DNA of 64,000 nt, taken from positions 372,001 through 436,000 of the forward strand of contig RDYL01000002.1 in the NCBI GenBank assembly GCA_004293165.1. Reading direction: 5' to 3'. How positions within the stretch are numbered: position 1 is the first letter of the stretch; the number at the start of each line of letters is the position of its first letter. The stretch comes from Flavobacteriia bacterium. GTDB lineage: Bacteria > Bacteroidota > Bacteroidia > Flavobacteriales > Flavobacteriaceae. Below, piece after piece: positions 37,206 through 45,492 of this stretch. The position numbers and the translations under genes were made by a program. The notes under the pieces are model-generated. The model had not been told where the DNA came from. It was given only the letters and a program-made list of their open reading frames with translations, and ran no database searches.

Positions 37206-37206
37206 A

Positions 37207-37229
37207 GATGCTGAATCGAGTTCAGCATG
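37207..37229 (-). repeat. REP-like palindrome after folB
   Basis: ATGCTGAA-TCGAG-TTCAGCAT, perfect 8-bp arms; on the minus strand it begins TCATGCTGAACTCG and ends AGCATC, the framework shared with the GIY-YIG element ends. Confidence 0.8.
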
Positions 37230-37242
37230 AAAATAAGTAATT

Positions 37243-39162
37243 TTAATCGATTTTATACACTCTATTTTTATACATATTGCTTGATGCTACAATATGCGCT
37301 AAAGCATCTTTGGCTAATTCTTCATTTAAAGCAACTGGGATTAATTCGGTGTCACTTTTTACTTTAAATTGTAATGGTTTTGCATTTGGATTTAAGATAA
37401 CAATATCGTCATCTACTCTAAAGGCATATGTTTCATGGAATAACATAATGGTTCTTCCTTTTGTGCCTTTTGGTAATTTTAATAAATTTCTTCCAACCAT
37501 TGGAGTTTTAGTAGTTATTCCAGACAAAGCTAAAACTGTTGATGGAATATCCATTTGACTTGCTAAATTATCATAAGTAATTCCTTTCTCAATATTAGGT
37601 GCAATGATTAAAGCTGGAATATGAAATTTATTAACTGGAACTAAATTCTTACCATATGTTCTAGTGTTATGATCAGCTATTACTACAAAAATAGTGTTTT
37701 TGAAATAGGCTTCTTTTTTAGCCAATTCAAAGAATTTACCAATTGAAAAATCGGCATATTTCATTGCGTTGTGCACTGTGTTTTTTGGTTGTTCATACAA
37801 TTTAATTCTTCCATCAGGAAACTCAAAAGGCTCATGATTTGAAGTAGAAAACATTAATGAAAAGAATGGTTTTTTACCAAGGCTTTTGTAGTATTCGTTT
37901 GCTTTAACTGCTAAATCTTCATCAGAATATCCCCAAGTTCCTTTCATGGCGTATTTTTTACCATCGGCATCAAAATCAGTTTCATCAATTATATTTTTAA
38001 AACCATTTCCGTTAAAAAAAGAAGCCATATTATCAAAATTAGCCATTCCTCCATAAATGAAACTAGTATCATAATTATGACGACCAAAAGCGTCTGCTAA
38101 CGTAAAAAATCCTTGTTGAGAACCACTAAGTTTTACAATACTTTCAGAAGGATTGGGTAAAAATCCAGCAGTTACTTGCTCAATTCCACGCACACTTCTT
38201 GTTCCTGTACAATATAAATTAGTAAACAATAATCCTTCTTTTGATAGTTTATCTAATTCAGGAGTTAGTGGCAAACCATTTAAACATCCCACATATTCGG
38301 CACCTAAACTTTCTTGTAAAAAAACAACAACATTGTAATTAGGTTGAGAAACATCTGGTTTTTGAAGATGTAAAAAAGGAACTTCTCCTGGAAGAAATTC
38401 GGTTACATCCATGTATTTTTTTACACGGCTGTAGGCTTCTAATTCATCCATTTTTCCATATTTTTTCACATCCCCTTCGTTCTTCATAGAATAAGCCGCA
38501 AAAGCAACTGTGTAAAACGAATTTAATCCCAATGAGTTTGTCATTTGATCCGAGCAAAAAATAGCATTACTAGCATTTATAGGTCGTTTAGTTGTTAAAC
38601 TACCTCGAGCACCCCAAAACAAGAAAAATGAAACAACTAAAAATAAAAGCAATTTAGTTTTATAGTTACTTTCTTGAGGATAAAATAATTTTTTACCAAA
38701 TTTTAAAGCAAAAAATAAAGCACTGTTTAATAAAATAGTAGTTATAATTAATGAAGGTAAATAACTTTTTAAAAGTGTTCCAACCACTTCTTTTGGATAA
38801 ATTAAATAATCTAAAAACAAACGATTTGGACGTGTATCGTATTGATTAATAAAATCTAATGTTGATAATTCCATTAGTAGGAACAAAAACAAGAAGAAAA
38901 TAAAGTAAATATTGAAGAATTTTTTAATGTATTGTAACACCGAATCTGGAAGTAAAGAAAGTAACACCGCTGGTATAAAAGCAATGTAACTCATAAGAAT
39001 TAAATCAAAACGAAGACCAATTAAAAACAATTGTCCATAGTTTGGATTCTCAACAACCCGTTCTTTGAAAATAAAAAACAAGAGAATTCTACTAATGGTG
39101 GTTATACACAAACCGATTAAGAAAAAACTAAATATAGGTTTTAAGTAACGTAAATTCTTCAT
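37243..39162 (-). CDS. LTA synthase-like sulfatase-fold membrane enzyme
   Basis: 639 residues: about five membrane helices in the first ~185 residues, then an extracytoplasmic alkaline-phosphatase/sulfatase domain. Metal and nucleophile motifs are visible: VVFLQESLGAEYVG, the threonine in YCTGTRSVRGIEQ, the loop SNHEPFEFPDG and VIADHNTRTYG. Such enzymes move phosphoglycerol or phosphoethanolamine onto lipids or glycans. A Gram-negative host lacks teichoic acid, so a glycan or lipid modifier is more likely. A hairpin ends the transcript. Confidence 0.88.
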   Translation of the reverse strand: MKNLRYLKPIFSFFLIGLCITTISRILLFFIFKERVVENPNYGQLFLIGLRFDLILMSYIAFIPAVLLSLLPDSVLQYIKKFFNIYFIFFLFLFLLMELSTLDFINQYDTRPNRLFLDYLIYPKEVVGTLLKSYLPSLIITTILLNSALFFALKFGKKLFYPQESNYKTKLLLFLVVSFFLFWGARGSLTTKRPINASNAIFCSDQMTNSLGLNSFYTVAFAAYSMKNEGDVKKYGKMDELEAYSRVKKYMDVTEFLPGEVPFLHLQKPDVSQPNYNVVVFLQESLGAEYVGCLNGLPLTPELDKLSKEGLLFTNLYCTGTRSVRGIEQVTAGFLPNPSESIVKLSGSQQGFFTLADAFGRHNYDTSFIYGGMANFDNMASFFNGNGFKNIIDETDFDADGKKYAMKGTWGYSDEDLAVKANEYYKSLGKKPFFSLMFSTSNHEPFEFPDGRIKLYEQPKNTVHNAMKYADFSIGKFFELAKKEAYFKNTIFVVIADHNTRTYGKNLVPVNKFHIPALIIAPNIEKGITYDNLASQMDIPSTVLALSGITTKTPMVGRNLLKLPKGTKGRTIMLFHETYAFRVDDDIVILNPNAKPLQFKVKSDTELIPVALNEELAKDALAHIVASSNMYKNRVYKID

Positions 39163-39186
39163 AATTAATCAACTATTTGTTTTGAG

Positions 39187-39194
39187 CAAAAATA
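39187..39194 (-). promoter_or_regulatory. -7 promoter box of the LTA-synthase-like gene
   Basis: TATTTTTG on the minus strand, 24 bp from the ATG. Confidence 0.5.
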
Positions 39195-39260
39195 AACTTA
39201 AAAACTAAATATTTCTACTTAATAAATGCTTAATATTTTTGGAAAAGAAGAAATAAAATG

Positions 39261-39268
39261 TAAATTTG
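39261..39268 (+). promoter_or_regulatory. Promoter of tRNA-Cys
   Basis: TAAATTTG (-7) with TTTG (39238-39241) exactly 19 bp upstream, the textbook Bacteroidota promoter spacing. The tRNA starts 17 bp after the box. Confidence 0.8.
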
Positions 39269-39284
39269 CAGTCCGTTCAACAAT

Positions 39285-39358
39285 GGCGTCTTGGCCGAGC
39301 GGCTAGGCAGCGGTCTGCAAAACCGTCTACCCCGGTTCGAATCCGGGAGATGCCTCCA
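39285..39358 (+). tRNA. tRNA-Cys (anticodon GCA)
   Basis: Full cloverleaf: acceptor GGCGTCT / AGATGCC (one G-U), D arm around GCCGAGCGGCTAGGC, anticodon stem GCGGT / ACCGT with loop CTGCAAA (anticodon GCA), T arm CCCGG-TTCGAAT-CCGGG, discriminator T and an encoded CCA at 39356-39358. It stands alone with its own promoter and terminator. Confidence 0.97.
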
Positions 39359-39359
39359 A

Positions 39360-39388
39360 AACCTTCTAAGAAATTAGGAGGTTTTTTT
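39360..39388 (+). terminator. Terminator of tRNA-Cys
   Basis: AACCTTCTAA / TTAGGAGGTT (one G-U), loop GAAA, then seven T. Confidence 0.88.
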
Positions 39389-39392
39389 ATTT

Positions 39393-39419
39393 TGTCATTC
39401 TGAACTTGTTTCAGAATCT
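39393..39419 (+). repeat. REP-like palindrome after tRNA-Cys
   Basis: TGTCATTCTGAACTTGTTTC then AGAATCT; arms ATTCTGAA / TTCAGAAT are perfect. The TCTGAACTTGTTTCAGAAT part is identical to the copy inside the tex-tatA terminator. Confidence 0.8.
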
Positions 39420-39441
39420 AAAAAAATTAATTAAAGATATA

Positions 39442-39465
39442 TCGAATCCGAGAGATGCCTCTAAA
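39442..39465 (+). repeat. Partial duplication of the tRNA-Cys 3' end
   Basis: 22 of 24 bases match the tRNA-Cys 3' end (39337-39360), from the T loop through the encoded CCA region. It looks like the second half of an attachment-site pair left by a lost or degraded integrated element. Confidence 0.7.
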
Positions 39466-39513
39466 GAAATACTAGAGATAGTAGCTCTTTTTTGTTTAAA
39501 TTTTTAAGATAAA

Positions 39514-40209
39514 TTACTCACTAACTGCGGTATCTGGTAATAACTTATTTGTAATTATTTCTTTTTCTTTTGGGAAAAAACCTTGTAGTATAAAAAACAA
39601 TCCAAAAATGGAAATAACCAAACTGATTACTCTTTTAATTTTGTAGATGTTTGCTGGAATTAATTTGTGTTTCAATTGCTTTGCTAATAATATTTTAGCG
39701 ACATCAAATGCTAAATAAAAAGCTAAAATAGAAGCAAAAAAGATAGAAATACGAGAAGTATTCATTTCCATTTGTGGTCCGTATGTAATGATAATCATCA
39801 TCCAAAAACCTAAGACTCCAATGTTAATGAAATTCAATAAAAAACCTTTAAAAAACAAAGCGAAATAATTCTTTTTTGGAATGTTATCGTCGTCTTGTTC
39901 GTCGTCTTGTTGCTTTTTAAAATTACGTTTTAACATTATAAAAGAAACTAAACCGTAAACCAACATGATAATTCCGCCAATAATAAACAAGGTGGGATTA
40001 TCTTTTAATTGTTCTAAAAGTTGATTGGTACTTAAATAAGCAATCAAAATAAAGATAATATCTCCAAAAACAATTCCTAAATCAAAAGTAAAAGCCGCTC
40101 TAAAACCTTTTGTAATACTAGTTTCTAGTAATACAAAAAAACCAGGACCAATTGAAAAAGCTAACAAAAGTCCCCATGGGATTGCGGTAAGTATGTCTTG
40201 TAAATGCAA
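39514..40209 (-). CDS. LysE-family amino-acid exporter
   Basis: 231 residues with about six membrane helices and the LysE/RhtB-type start (DILTAIPWGLLLAFSIGPGFFVLLETSITKGFRAA), with a charged loop near 95-115 (KRNFKKQQDDEQDDD). It should export amino acids or related metabolites across the inner membrane. The start codon is TTG (40209-40207); no ATG exists near the N-terminus and the family begins here, so TTG is preferred. A TAnnTTTG sequence on this strand ends in that same TTG, so the true promoter may lie further upstream. Confidence 0.83.
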   Translation of the reverse strand: MHLQDILTAIPWGLLLAFSIGPGFFVLLETSITKGFRAAFTFDLGIVFGDIIFILIAYLSTNQLLEQLKDNPTLFIIGGIIMLVYGLVSFIMLKRNFKKQQDDEQDDDNIPKKNYFALFFKGFLLNFINIGVLGFWMMIIITYGPQMEMNTSRISIFFASILAFYLAFDVAKILLAKQLKHKLIPANIYKIKRVISLVISIFGLFFILQGFFPKEKEIITNKLLPDTAVSE

Positions 40210-40213
40210 ATTT

Positions 40214-40248
40214 AAGTGATAAGTAAAGAGTGATAAGTGATAAGTTCA
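40214..40248. repeat. 7-bp-period array (AAGTGAT), upstream of LysE gene
   Basis: AAGTGAT, AAGTAAA, GAGTGAT, AAGTGAT, AAGTTCA in exact 7-bp register with a degenerate second unit. An approximate inverted copy lies at 40301-40332. Confidence 0.8.
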
Positions 40249-40300
40249 CAAGGCTCTTTTGAATTAAAATATAAAATTACTAATTTCTAGAAAAAATAAC

Positions 40301-40332
40301 TAATTACTAGTTACTTTTTACTAATCACTAAA
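40301..40332. repeat. Inverted partner array (TAATTAC...), before the DUF2807 stop
   Basis: TAATTAC, TAGTTAC, TTTTTAC, TAATCAC, TAAA, again 7-bp period. Its reverse complement (TAGTGAT-TAGTAAA-AAGTAAC...) follows the array at 40214-40248 unit by unit. Confidence 0.7.
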
Positions 40333-41001
40333 CTATTTCGCTTGTTCGATAGTTCCTCCAGCGATTTTCTTTTCGTTGATTTGTTTTGGTTTACCGTAGA
40401 TTTTTATTTCACCACCTGCTCTTGTTTTAGCATCTACTAAATCCGTTGCATACACGTGGGCCATGCCGCCAGCGTTTACCGTAACTACTGTTTGTTGTGT
40501 TTTACAATTTTGACCATCATATTTTCCACCAGAATTGGATAAAATATCTTGATTTTTTACCGTTCCTTTTGTAGTTACAATACTTCCTTGCGAAACACGA
40601 ACTTGTAATCTATCGGCTTGTAAATTAGTTAGTTTAATTTCGGAACCTTCTTTACAAATGATGTCAAAATTTATCGCTATAATTGCATCTTTTGAAGAAA
40701 CTCTACTTCCTTCATTTGCTTCTACAGCATCTAATTTTTTATAATAAACGGTTGCTGAAACATCGTCACCACTTAACATTTTTGTTAAAGGCATTCTGAT
40801 TTTTAATTCGCCATTTTTATTAATTACTTCTACTTCTTTTGAATTAGCACCCGTTAAAACAACTTTATTTTCAGTCGATGCAACTAAGTTGACATCAATT
40901 TTATCAAAAGCGGTTACTTTGGTAAAATCACCAACGTTTTTTTCGGTTTGGGCAAATAAAATTGAACTAATTAATAATAAACTATAAACTATTTTCTTCA
41001 T
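40333..41001 (-). CDS. DUF2807 (head GIN domain) secreted protein
   Basis: 222 residues with a signal peptide (IVYSLLLISSILFAQ) and no lipobox. The mature protein is a repetitive beta-helix-like DUF2807 domain (VTAFDKIDVNLVAS...NGELKIRMP...GGKYDGQNC...GGMAHVYATDLVDAKTRAGGEIKIYGKP). The family is widespread in Bacteroidota, outside the cytoplasm, function unknown. It is 32 bp after rnr and probably shares its transcript. A second family member is at 59.3 kb. Confidence 0.87.
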   Translation of the reverse strand: MKKIVYSLLLISSILFAQTEKNVGDFTKVTAFDKIDVNLVASTENKVVLTGANSKEVEVINKNGELKIRMPLTKMLSGDDVSATVYYKKLDAVEANEGSRVSSKDAIIAINFDIICKEGSEIKLTNLQADRLQVRVSQGSIVTTKGTVKNQDILSNSGGKYDGQNCKTQQTVVTVNAGGMAHVYATDLVDAKTRAGGEIKIYGKPKQINEKKIAGGTIEQAK

Positions 41002-41033
41002 TTTAATATTTTTAAGTTCTTATAAGAAATTAA

Positions 41034-43211
41034 CTATTCTTTCTTTCTTAAATAATTAAAATCTAATTGTTTTTTCACTAAATCAGCATTTTTTACTTTA
41101 ACGTAAATTTCGTCTCCTAATTGTAAAATATTTTTAGAAACTTCACCTACTAAAGCATATTGTTTGTCATCAAAAGTGTAATAATCATCTCTAATTTCAC
41201 GAATTCTAACCATTCCTTCACATTTATTTTCGATAATTTCTACATAAATTCCCCATTCGGTTACACCAGAAATTACACCTAAAAACTCTTCGTCTTTGTG
41301 ATCTTGCATGTATTTTACTTGCATGTATTTCACAGAATCGCGTTCAGCTTGAGCCGCTAAACCTTCCATTTGTGAAGAATGTACACATTTTTCTTCGTAT
41401 TCTTCTTCACTTACACTTTTTCCACCATCTATGTAATATTGTAACAAACGGTGTGCCATAACATCCGGATAACGACGAATTGGCGATGTAAAATGACTGT
41501 AATAATCAAAAGCTAATCCGTAGTGACCAATATTTTCAGTTGAATACGCAGCCTTACTCATACTTCGAATTGTAAGTGTATCAACCAAATTTTGTTCTTT
41601 TTTACCCACAACTTCTGAAAGTAAATTATTCAACGAATTCGAAATATCTTTTTTAGAACGGAAATTGATTGAATATCCAAACTTAGCAATCACGGTTTGA
41701 AGATTGATTAATTTATCTTCATTAGGTTCATCGTGAATTCTATAAATGAAGGTTTTCTTTTGTTTTCCAATGAATTCCGCTACTTTTCTATTCGCTAACA
41801 ACATGAATTCTTCAATCAAATGATTCGCATCTTTACTTTGTTTGAAGTAAACTCCAATTGGTTCAGCATCTTCATTTAAATTGAATTTTACTTCTACTTT
41901 ATCAAACGAAATCGCGCCAGCTGCCATTCTTTTTCTTCGAAGAATTTTAGCTAATTCATCCATTTTTAAAGTAGCATCAACTATTGGTTTTGGAACAATG
42001 TATTCGTTTCCAGTCAATGAAATTTCAGCTGGAATAACATCTGATTTTGTTTCAATGATACTCTGAGCTTCTTCATACGCAAAACGTTGATCAGAATACG
42101 TTACGGTTCTTCCAAACCATGCATCTAAAACTTCCGCTTTATTATTTAATTGAAAAACAGCTGAAAACGTATATTTTTCTTCATGTGGACGAAGTGAACA
42201 AGCAAAGTTGGATAACACTTCAGGTAGCATTGGAACAACTCTATCTACTAAATAAACCGAAGTAGCTCTTTTATACGCTTCATCATCTAAAATAGTTCCT
42301 TCTTGTAAATAATGCGAAACATCGGCAATATGAACTCCTATTTCATAATTTCCATTCTCTAATATTTGAAACGATAACGCATCATCAAAATCTTTAGCAT
42401 CTTTTGGATCAATTGTAAACGTTAAAACATCACGCATATCGCGACGTTTTTTTATTTCTTCTTCAGTTATTGAAGTATCAATTTTATTTGCATACGCTTC
42501 CACTTCAATAGGAAAATCGTATGGTAAACCATATTCTGCTAAAATCGCGTGAATTTCTGTATTGTGTTCTCCTGGTTTTCCTAAAACTTTTATCACAGAA
42601 CCAAAAGGAGAATCGGCTTTTTTAGGCCAGTCTTCTAGTGTTACTAAAACAACATCACCATGTTCTGCATTACCAATTTTATTTTTTGGGATGAAAATAT
42701 CGGTATACATTTTAGCATTGGCTGTTGTTACAAAAGCAAAATTTTTTTGAATATCGATAACTCCAACAAATTCTGATTTTTTTCGTTCTAAAATTTCTAA
42801 AACTTCTGCTTCTGGTTTGCGTGAACTTCTTCTATTGTAAATATAAGCTTTCACTTTATCACCATCTAACGCATGATTTAAGTTAATAAACGGAACAAAA
42901 ACATCGTCTTCTAATTCGTCACAAACAAAATAGCCTGTTTTACGAGAAGTCATATCTATAATTCCTTCGTAATATTCTGCTTTGGAAATAATTTGATATT
43001 TTCCAATTTCAGTTTCGTGAATTTTATCTTGTGCTTTAAGTATTTTTAAATCTCTAATTATTTCGTTGCGGCTTTTCGTATCTGAAAGTTCTAAAACAGC
43101 AGCTATTTGTTTGTAATTAAAAGATTTAGAAGGTTCTCTTGAAAGTATTTTAAATATTTGTGCAGTAAAATCTTTTGGTTTATTTCCTAATTTTTTTGGT
43201 TTCTTACTCAT
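41034..43211 (-). CDS. rnr: Ribonuclease R
   Basis: 725 residues in the RNase II/R order: N-terminal winged-helix (about 10-75), cold-shock domains, the RNB catalytic domain with the aspartate cluster DPKDAKDFDDALSF (about 272-285) and YSHFTSPIRRYPD, and a C-terminal S1 domain ending in a short basic tail. It degrades structured RNA from the 3' end. Its upstream region is the proposed origin, so it is the first gene on the left-hand replichore. Confidence 0.96.
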   Translation of the reverse strand: MSKKPKKLGNKPKDFTAQIFKILSREPSKSFNYKQIAAVLELSDTKSRNEIIRDLKILKAQDKIHETEIGKYQIISKAEYYEGIIDMTSRKTGYFVCDELEDDVFVPFINLNHALDGDKVKAYIYNRRSSRKPEAEVLEILERKKSEFVGVIDIQKNFAFVTTANAKMYTDIFIPKNKIGNAEHGDVVLVTLEDWPKKADSPFGSVIKVLGKPGEHNTEIHAILAEYGLPYDFPIEVEAYANKIDTSITEEEIKKRRDMRDVLTFTIDPKDAKDFDDALSFQILENGNYEIGVHIADVSHYLQEGTILDDEAYKRATSVYLVDRVVPMLPEVLSNFACSLRPHEEKYTFSAVFQLNNKAEVLDAWFGRTVTYSDQRFAYEEAQSIIETKSDVIPAEISLTGNEYIVPKPIVDATLKMDELAKILRRKRMAAGAISFDKVEVKFNLNEDAEPIGVYFKQSKDANHLIEEFMLLANRKVAEFIGKQKKTFIYRIHDEPNEDKLINLQTVIAKFGYSINFRSKKDISNSLNNLLSEVVGKKEQNLVDTLTIRSMSKAAYSTENIGHYGLAFDYYSHFTSPIRRYPDVMAHRLLQYYIDGGKSVSEEEYEEKCVHSSQMEGLAAQAERDSVKYMQVKYMQDHKDEEFLGVISGVTEWGIYVEIIENKCEGMVRIREIRDDYYTFDDKQYALVGEVSKNILQLGDEIYVKVKNADLVKKQLDFNYLRKKE

Positions 43212-43250
43212 TGTATCATTTCTAATTATTGTTTAAAGTTACGAAGAAGA

Positions 43251-43285
43251 AATTAGAAATCAGAATTGAAAAATCAGAATTAACC
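43251..43285. repeat. 7-bp-period array (AATCAGA), upstream of rnr
   Basis: AATTAGA, AATCAGA, ATTGAAA, AATCAGA, ATTAACC; exact 7-bp register with degenerate units. Confidence 0.65.
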
Positions 43286-43885
43286 AAATTATAACAAAAT
43301 TGATAAAATGGAAGTTTTCAACATTTATTAAAAACAACAAAAATATTTTTAATTAAATTTAAATTTACGATGGTTATTATAGCGTGTTAATATGTGGAAT
43401 AAGTTTTTTTACAGAAGTCATTTTTAAAAGTTATTGTTACTTATACAATGTAATTAACAATTATAAAAATTAGTAAAGAACTGAAAATAAGACCTTCTAA
43501 ATTCTTTCTTTTGGAGTTATCAACAGTTGTTGAAAATAGATTTTATAATCGTTTTGTAAATAACTTAATTGTTGATTTTTGTTGAAAACCGATTTTTTTC
43601 TATTGATAACTTTTCTAAAAATTCACGAAACTAAATTAGGATTTTTAATTTCAATTTTGGATTACTAATTTTTTTATTACAACCTAAAAAAACTTCTAAA
43701 TTTCTATCCAAAGTTGTTAACAATTAATGTTAAATTAAGGTTAACTGATTATCAACGATTTACATAAAGAAATTAACAATGTGTAATTTTTAGTTTACTT
43801 TATTATATAATTCATTGATTTTAAAGGATTTGGTTAAAAAAATATCAAAATACAAATCATATTATTATTACTCCTATATCTTTAG

Positions 43886-43893
43886 TATTTTTG
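43886..43893 (+). promoter_or_regulatory. -7 promoter box of rpiB
   Basis: TATTTTTG, 20 bp before the ATG. Confidence 0.6.
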
Positions 43894-43913
43894 CATAGAT
43901 AAAACACAATATT

Positions 43914-44345
43914 ATGAAAATTTCAATTGGAAACGACCATGCAGGTCCAGATTATAAAAAAGCAATTGTTCAATATCTAGAAGAAAAAGGACATACCGTA
44001 TATAATCATGGAACAGATACTTTTGATAGTGTTGATTATCCAGATTTTGGTCATCCAGTAGCGTATGATGTTGAAAGTAAAAAAGCTGATTTAGGAATTG
44101 TAATTTGTGGTTCAGGAAACGGAATAGCTATGACAGTGAATAAACATCAAGATATTCGTGCGGCTTTATGTTGGACAAAAGAAATTGCTGCTTTAGCACG
44201 TCAACATAACGATGCTAATATTATTAGTATTCCAGCTCGTTACACTTCTATTCAACAAGCAATTGAAATGGTTGATACCTTTTTAACAACTTCTTTTGAA
44301 GGCGGAAGACACGGTAATCGCGTGAAAAAAATCGCTTGTAAATAA
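43914..44345 (+). CDS. rpiB: Ribose-5-phosphate isomerase B
   Basis: 143 residues, normal size, with the RpiB motifs GNDHAGPDYKKAI near the start, YPDFGHPVA, the active-site cysteine stretch IVICGSGNGIAM and the C-terminal FEGGRHGNRVKKI. It interconverts ribose-5-phosphate and ribulose-5-phosphate in the pentose phosphate pathway. nnrD follows after 23 bp and is probably in the same operon. It is the first gene right of the candidate origin. Confidence 0.96.
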   Translation: MKISIGNDHAGPDYKKAIVQYLEEKGHTVYNHGTDTFDSVDYPDFGHPVAYDVESKKADLGIVICGSGNGIAMTVNKHQDIRAALCWTKEIAALARQHNDANIISIPARYTSIQQAIEMVDTFLTTSFEGGRHGNRVKKIACK

Positions 44346-44368
44346 TCAAATAATTAAAATCAATTCAA

Positions 44369-45202
44369 ATGGAAGTCGTAAAATTAGATTTGAATTGTAT
44401 TCAAAAAAGTTATAAAAAAAGACCTTGTGATTCTCATAAAGGAACACAAGGTCATGCTTTGTTAATAGCAGGAAGCACAAACAAATTGGGTGCTGCTATT
44501 ATTGCTTCCAAAGCTTGTTTGCGTTCGGGTGTTGGATTGTTAACTGTAGCTTTTTCTCCTGAAAACAAAAATGTACTTTTCAATTCCATTCCCGAAGCCA
44601 TGTATGAAAATACATGTGTGATGAATGATTTATCTCCTTATCAAGCTATTGGAATTGGTCCCGGAATTGGCGTAGATGAAATCAGTATGCAATACATTTA
44701 CGAATTATATAAAAATAAACTTCCTGTTGTTTTTGATGCCGATGCTTTGAATTTAATTGCGAAGTATAAAATCGATTGGAAGCACTTTAATTTTCTATTC
44801 ATTTTAACACCACATCCAAAAGAATTTGATCGATTATTTGGTGAACATGATTCTGAATCCGAAAGAAGAATTACAGCGATTGAAAAAGCTAAGGAATTAA
44901 ATTGCGTCATTGTCTTAAAAGGACATAAAACTTTTATTACTGACGGAATTCACACTTTTGAAAACACTACAGGAAATTCAGGTTTAGCAAAAGGTGGTTC
45001 TGGAGATGCGTTAACCGGAATGATTACTTCGTTTTTAGCGCAAGGTTACACTACTTTAGAAGCTTCAAAATTAGGTGTTTATCTTCACGGATTTGCTGCT
45101 GATATTACACTTCAAACACAAAGCGAAGAAAGCATGTTAATAACCGATGTTATTGAAAATATTGGATTCGCTTTTAAACGTTTGAATTCCGAAATACAAT
45201 AA
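44369..45202 (+). CDS. nnrD: ADP/ATP-dependent NAD(P)H-hydrate dehydratase
   Basis: 277 residues of the YjeF C-terminal (ribokinase-like) domain: SHKGTQGHALLIAGSTNKLGAA, TPHPKEFDRLFG, IVLKGHKTFITDG and the nucleotide/catalytic motif GNSGLAKGGSGDALTGMI. It repairs damaged hydrated NAD(P)H. The N-terminal epimerase domain (NnrE) that is fused in many bacteria is absent here. The last 66 bp overlap the convergent DUF1294 gene; both C-termini look natural. Confidence 0.93.
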   Translation: MEVVKLDLNCIQKSYKKRPCDSHKGTQGHALLIAGSTNKLGAAIIASKACLRSGVGLLTVAFSPENKNVLFNSIPEAMYENTCVMNDLSPYQAIGIGPGIGVDEISMQYIYELYKNKLPVVFDADALNLIAKYKIDWKHFNFLFILTPHPKEFDRLFGEHDSESERRITAIEKAKELNCVIVLKGHKTFITDGIHTFENTTGNSGLAKGGSGDALTGMITSFLAQGYTTLEASKLGVYLHGFAADITLQTQSEESMLITDVIENIGFAFKRLNSEIQ

Positions 45203-45439
45203 AACAATCTGAAGTATCACAATAGTATAAAAAGCGATTATAAAAGAAAATTTATTGGTTTTGTGTTTGAAAAGATACATGCTTAAAATCCCTCCAATAG
45301 TTCCACCAACACCAGTTAACAAAAGCAAATTAAATTCCGAAACGCGTCTTTTATTGTTTTTAGCTTGCCATTTATCGTAGCCATAAGTTAAGAAACAGAG
45401 GCTATTAATCACAATTAAATAAATAAATAGTACTTCCAA
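45137..45439 (-). CDS. DUF1294 small membrane protein
   Basis: 100 residues with about three hydrophobic segments and the DUF1294 signature NSLCFLTYGYDKWQAKNNKRRVSE followed by GGTIGGILSMYLFKHKTNKFSF. Function unknown. It runs against nnrD and overlaps its 3' end by 66 bp. A TAnnTTTG promoter is 17 bp upstream. It is one of only two minus-strand genes right of the candidate origin. Confidence 0.85.
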   Translation of the reverse strand: MEVLFIYLIVINSLCFLTYGYDKWQAKNNKRRVSEFNLLLLTGVGGTIGGILSMYLFKHKTNKFSFIIAFYTIVILQIVLLYFGIQTFKSESNIFNNIGY

Positions 45440-45456
45440 AAGCTAATAATTTTGTC

Positions 45457-45464
45457 CAAAGATA
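45457..45464 (-). promoter_or_regulatory. -7 promoter box of the DUF1294 gene
   Basis: TATCTTTG on the minus strand, 17 bp from the ATG. Confidence 0.55.
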
Positions 45465-45492
45465 GTATTTTAGCAGTTCAATTTTATTTACA

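Larger units (their letters stand above)
43212..43913. other. Candidate replication origin (oriC): 702-bp AT-rich gene-free region
   Basis: No gene. DnaA-box-like motifs cluster here: TTTTCAACA at 43315-43323 and twice inverted (TGTTGAAAA near 43529 and 43579), TTATCAACA at 43517-43525, TTATCAACG at 43749-43757 and an inverted TTATCAATA near 43602. Very AT-rich stretches lie between them. Genes diverge from here (rnr left, rpiB right), and parS sites lie 12-18 kb away. dnaA is not adjacent, but it often is not in this phylum. The region also holds a 7-bp-period array at 43251-43285. Confidence 0.5.

Noticed and set aside
40447..40456. CACGTG inside the DUF2807 gene as another parS site
   Set aside because: Only the central six bases match; the flanks do not.
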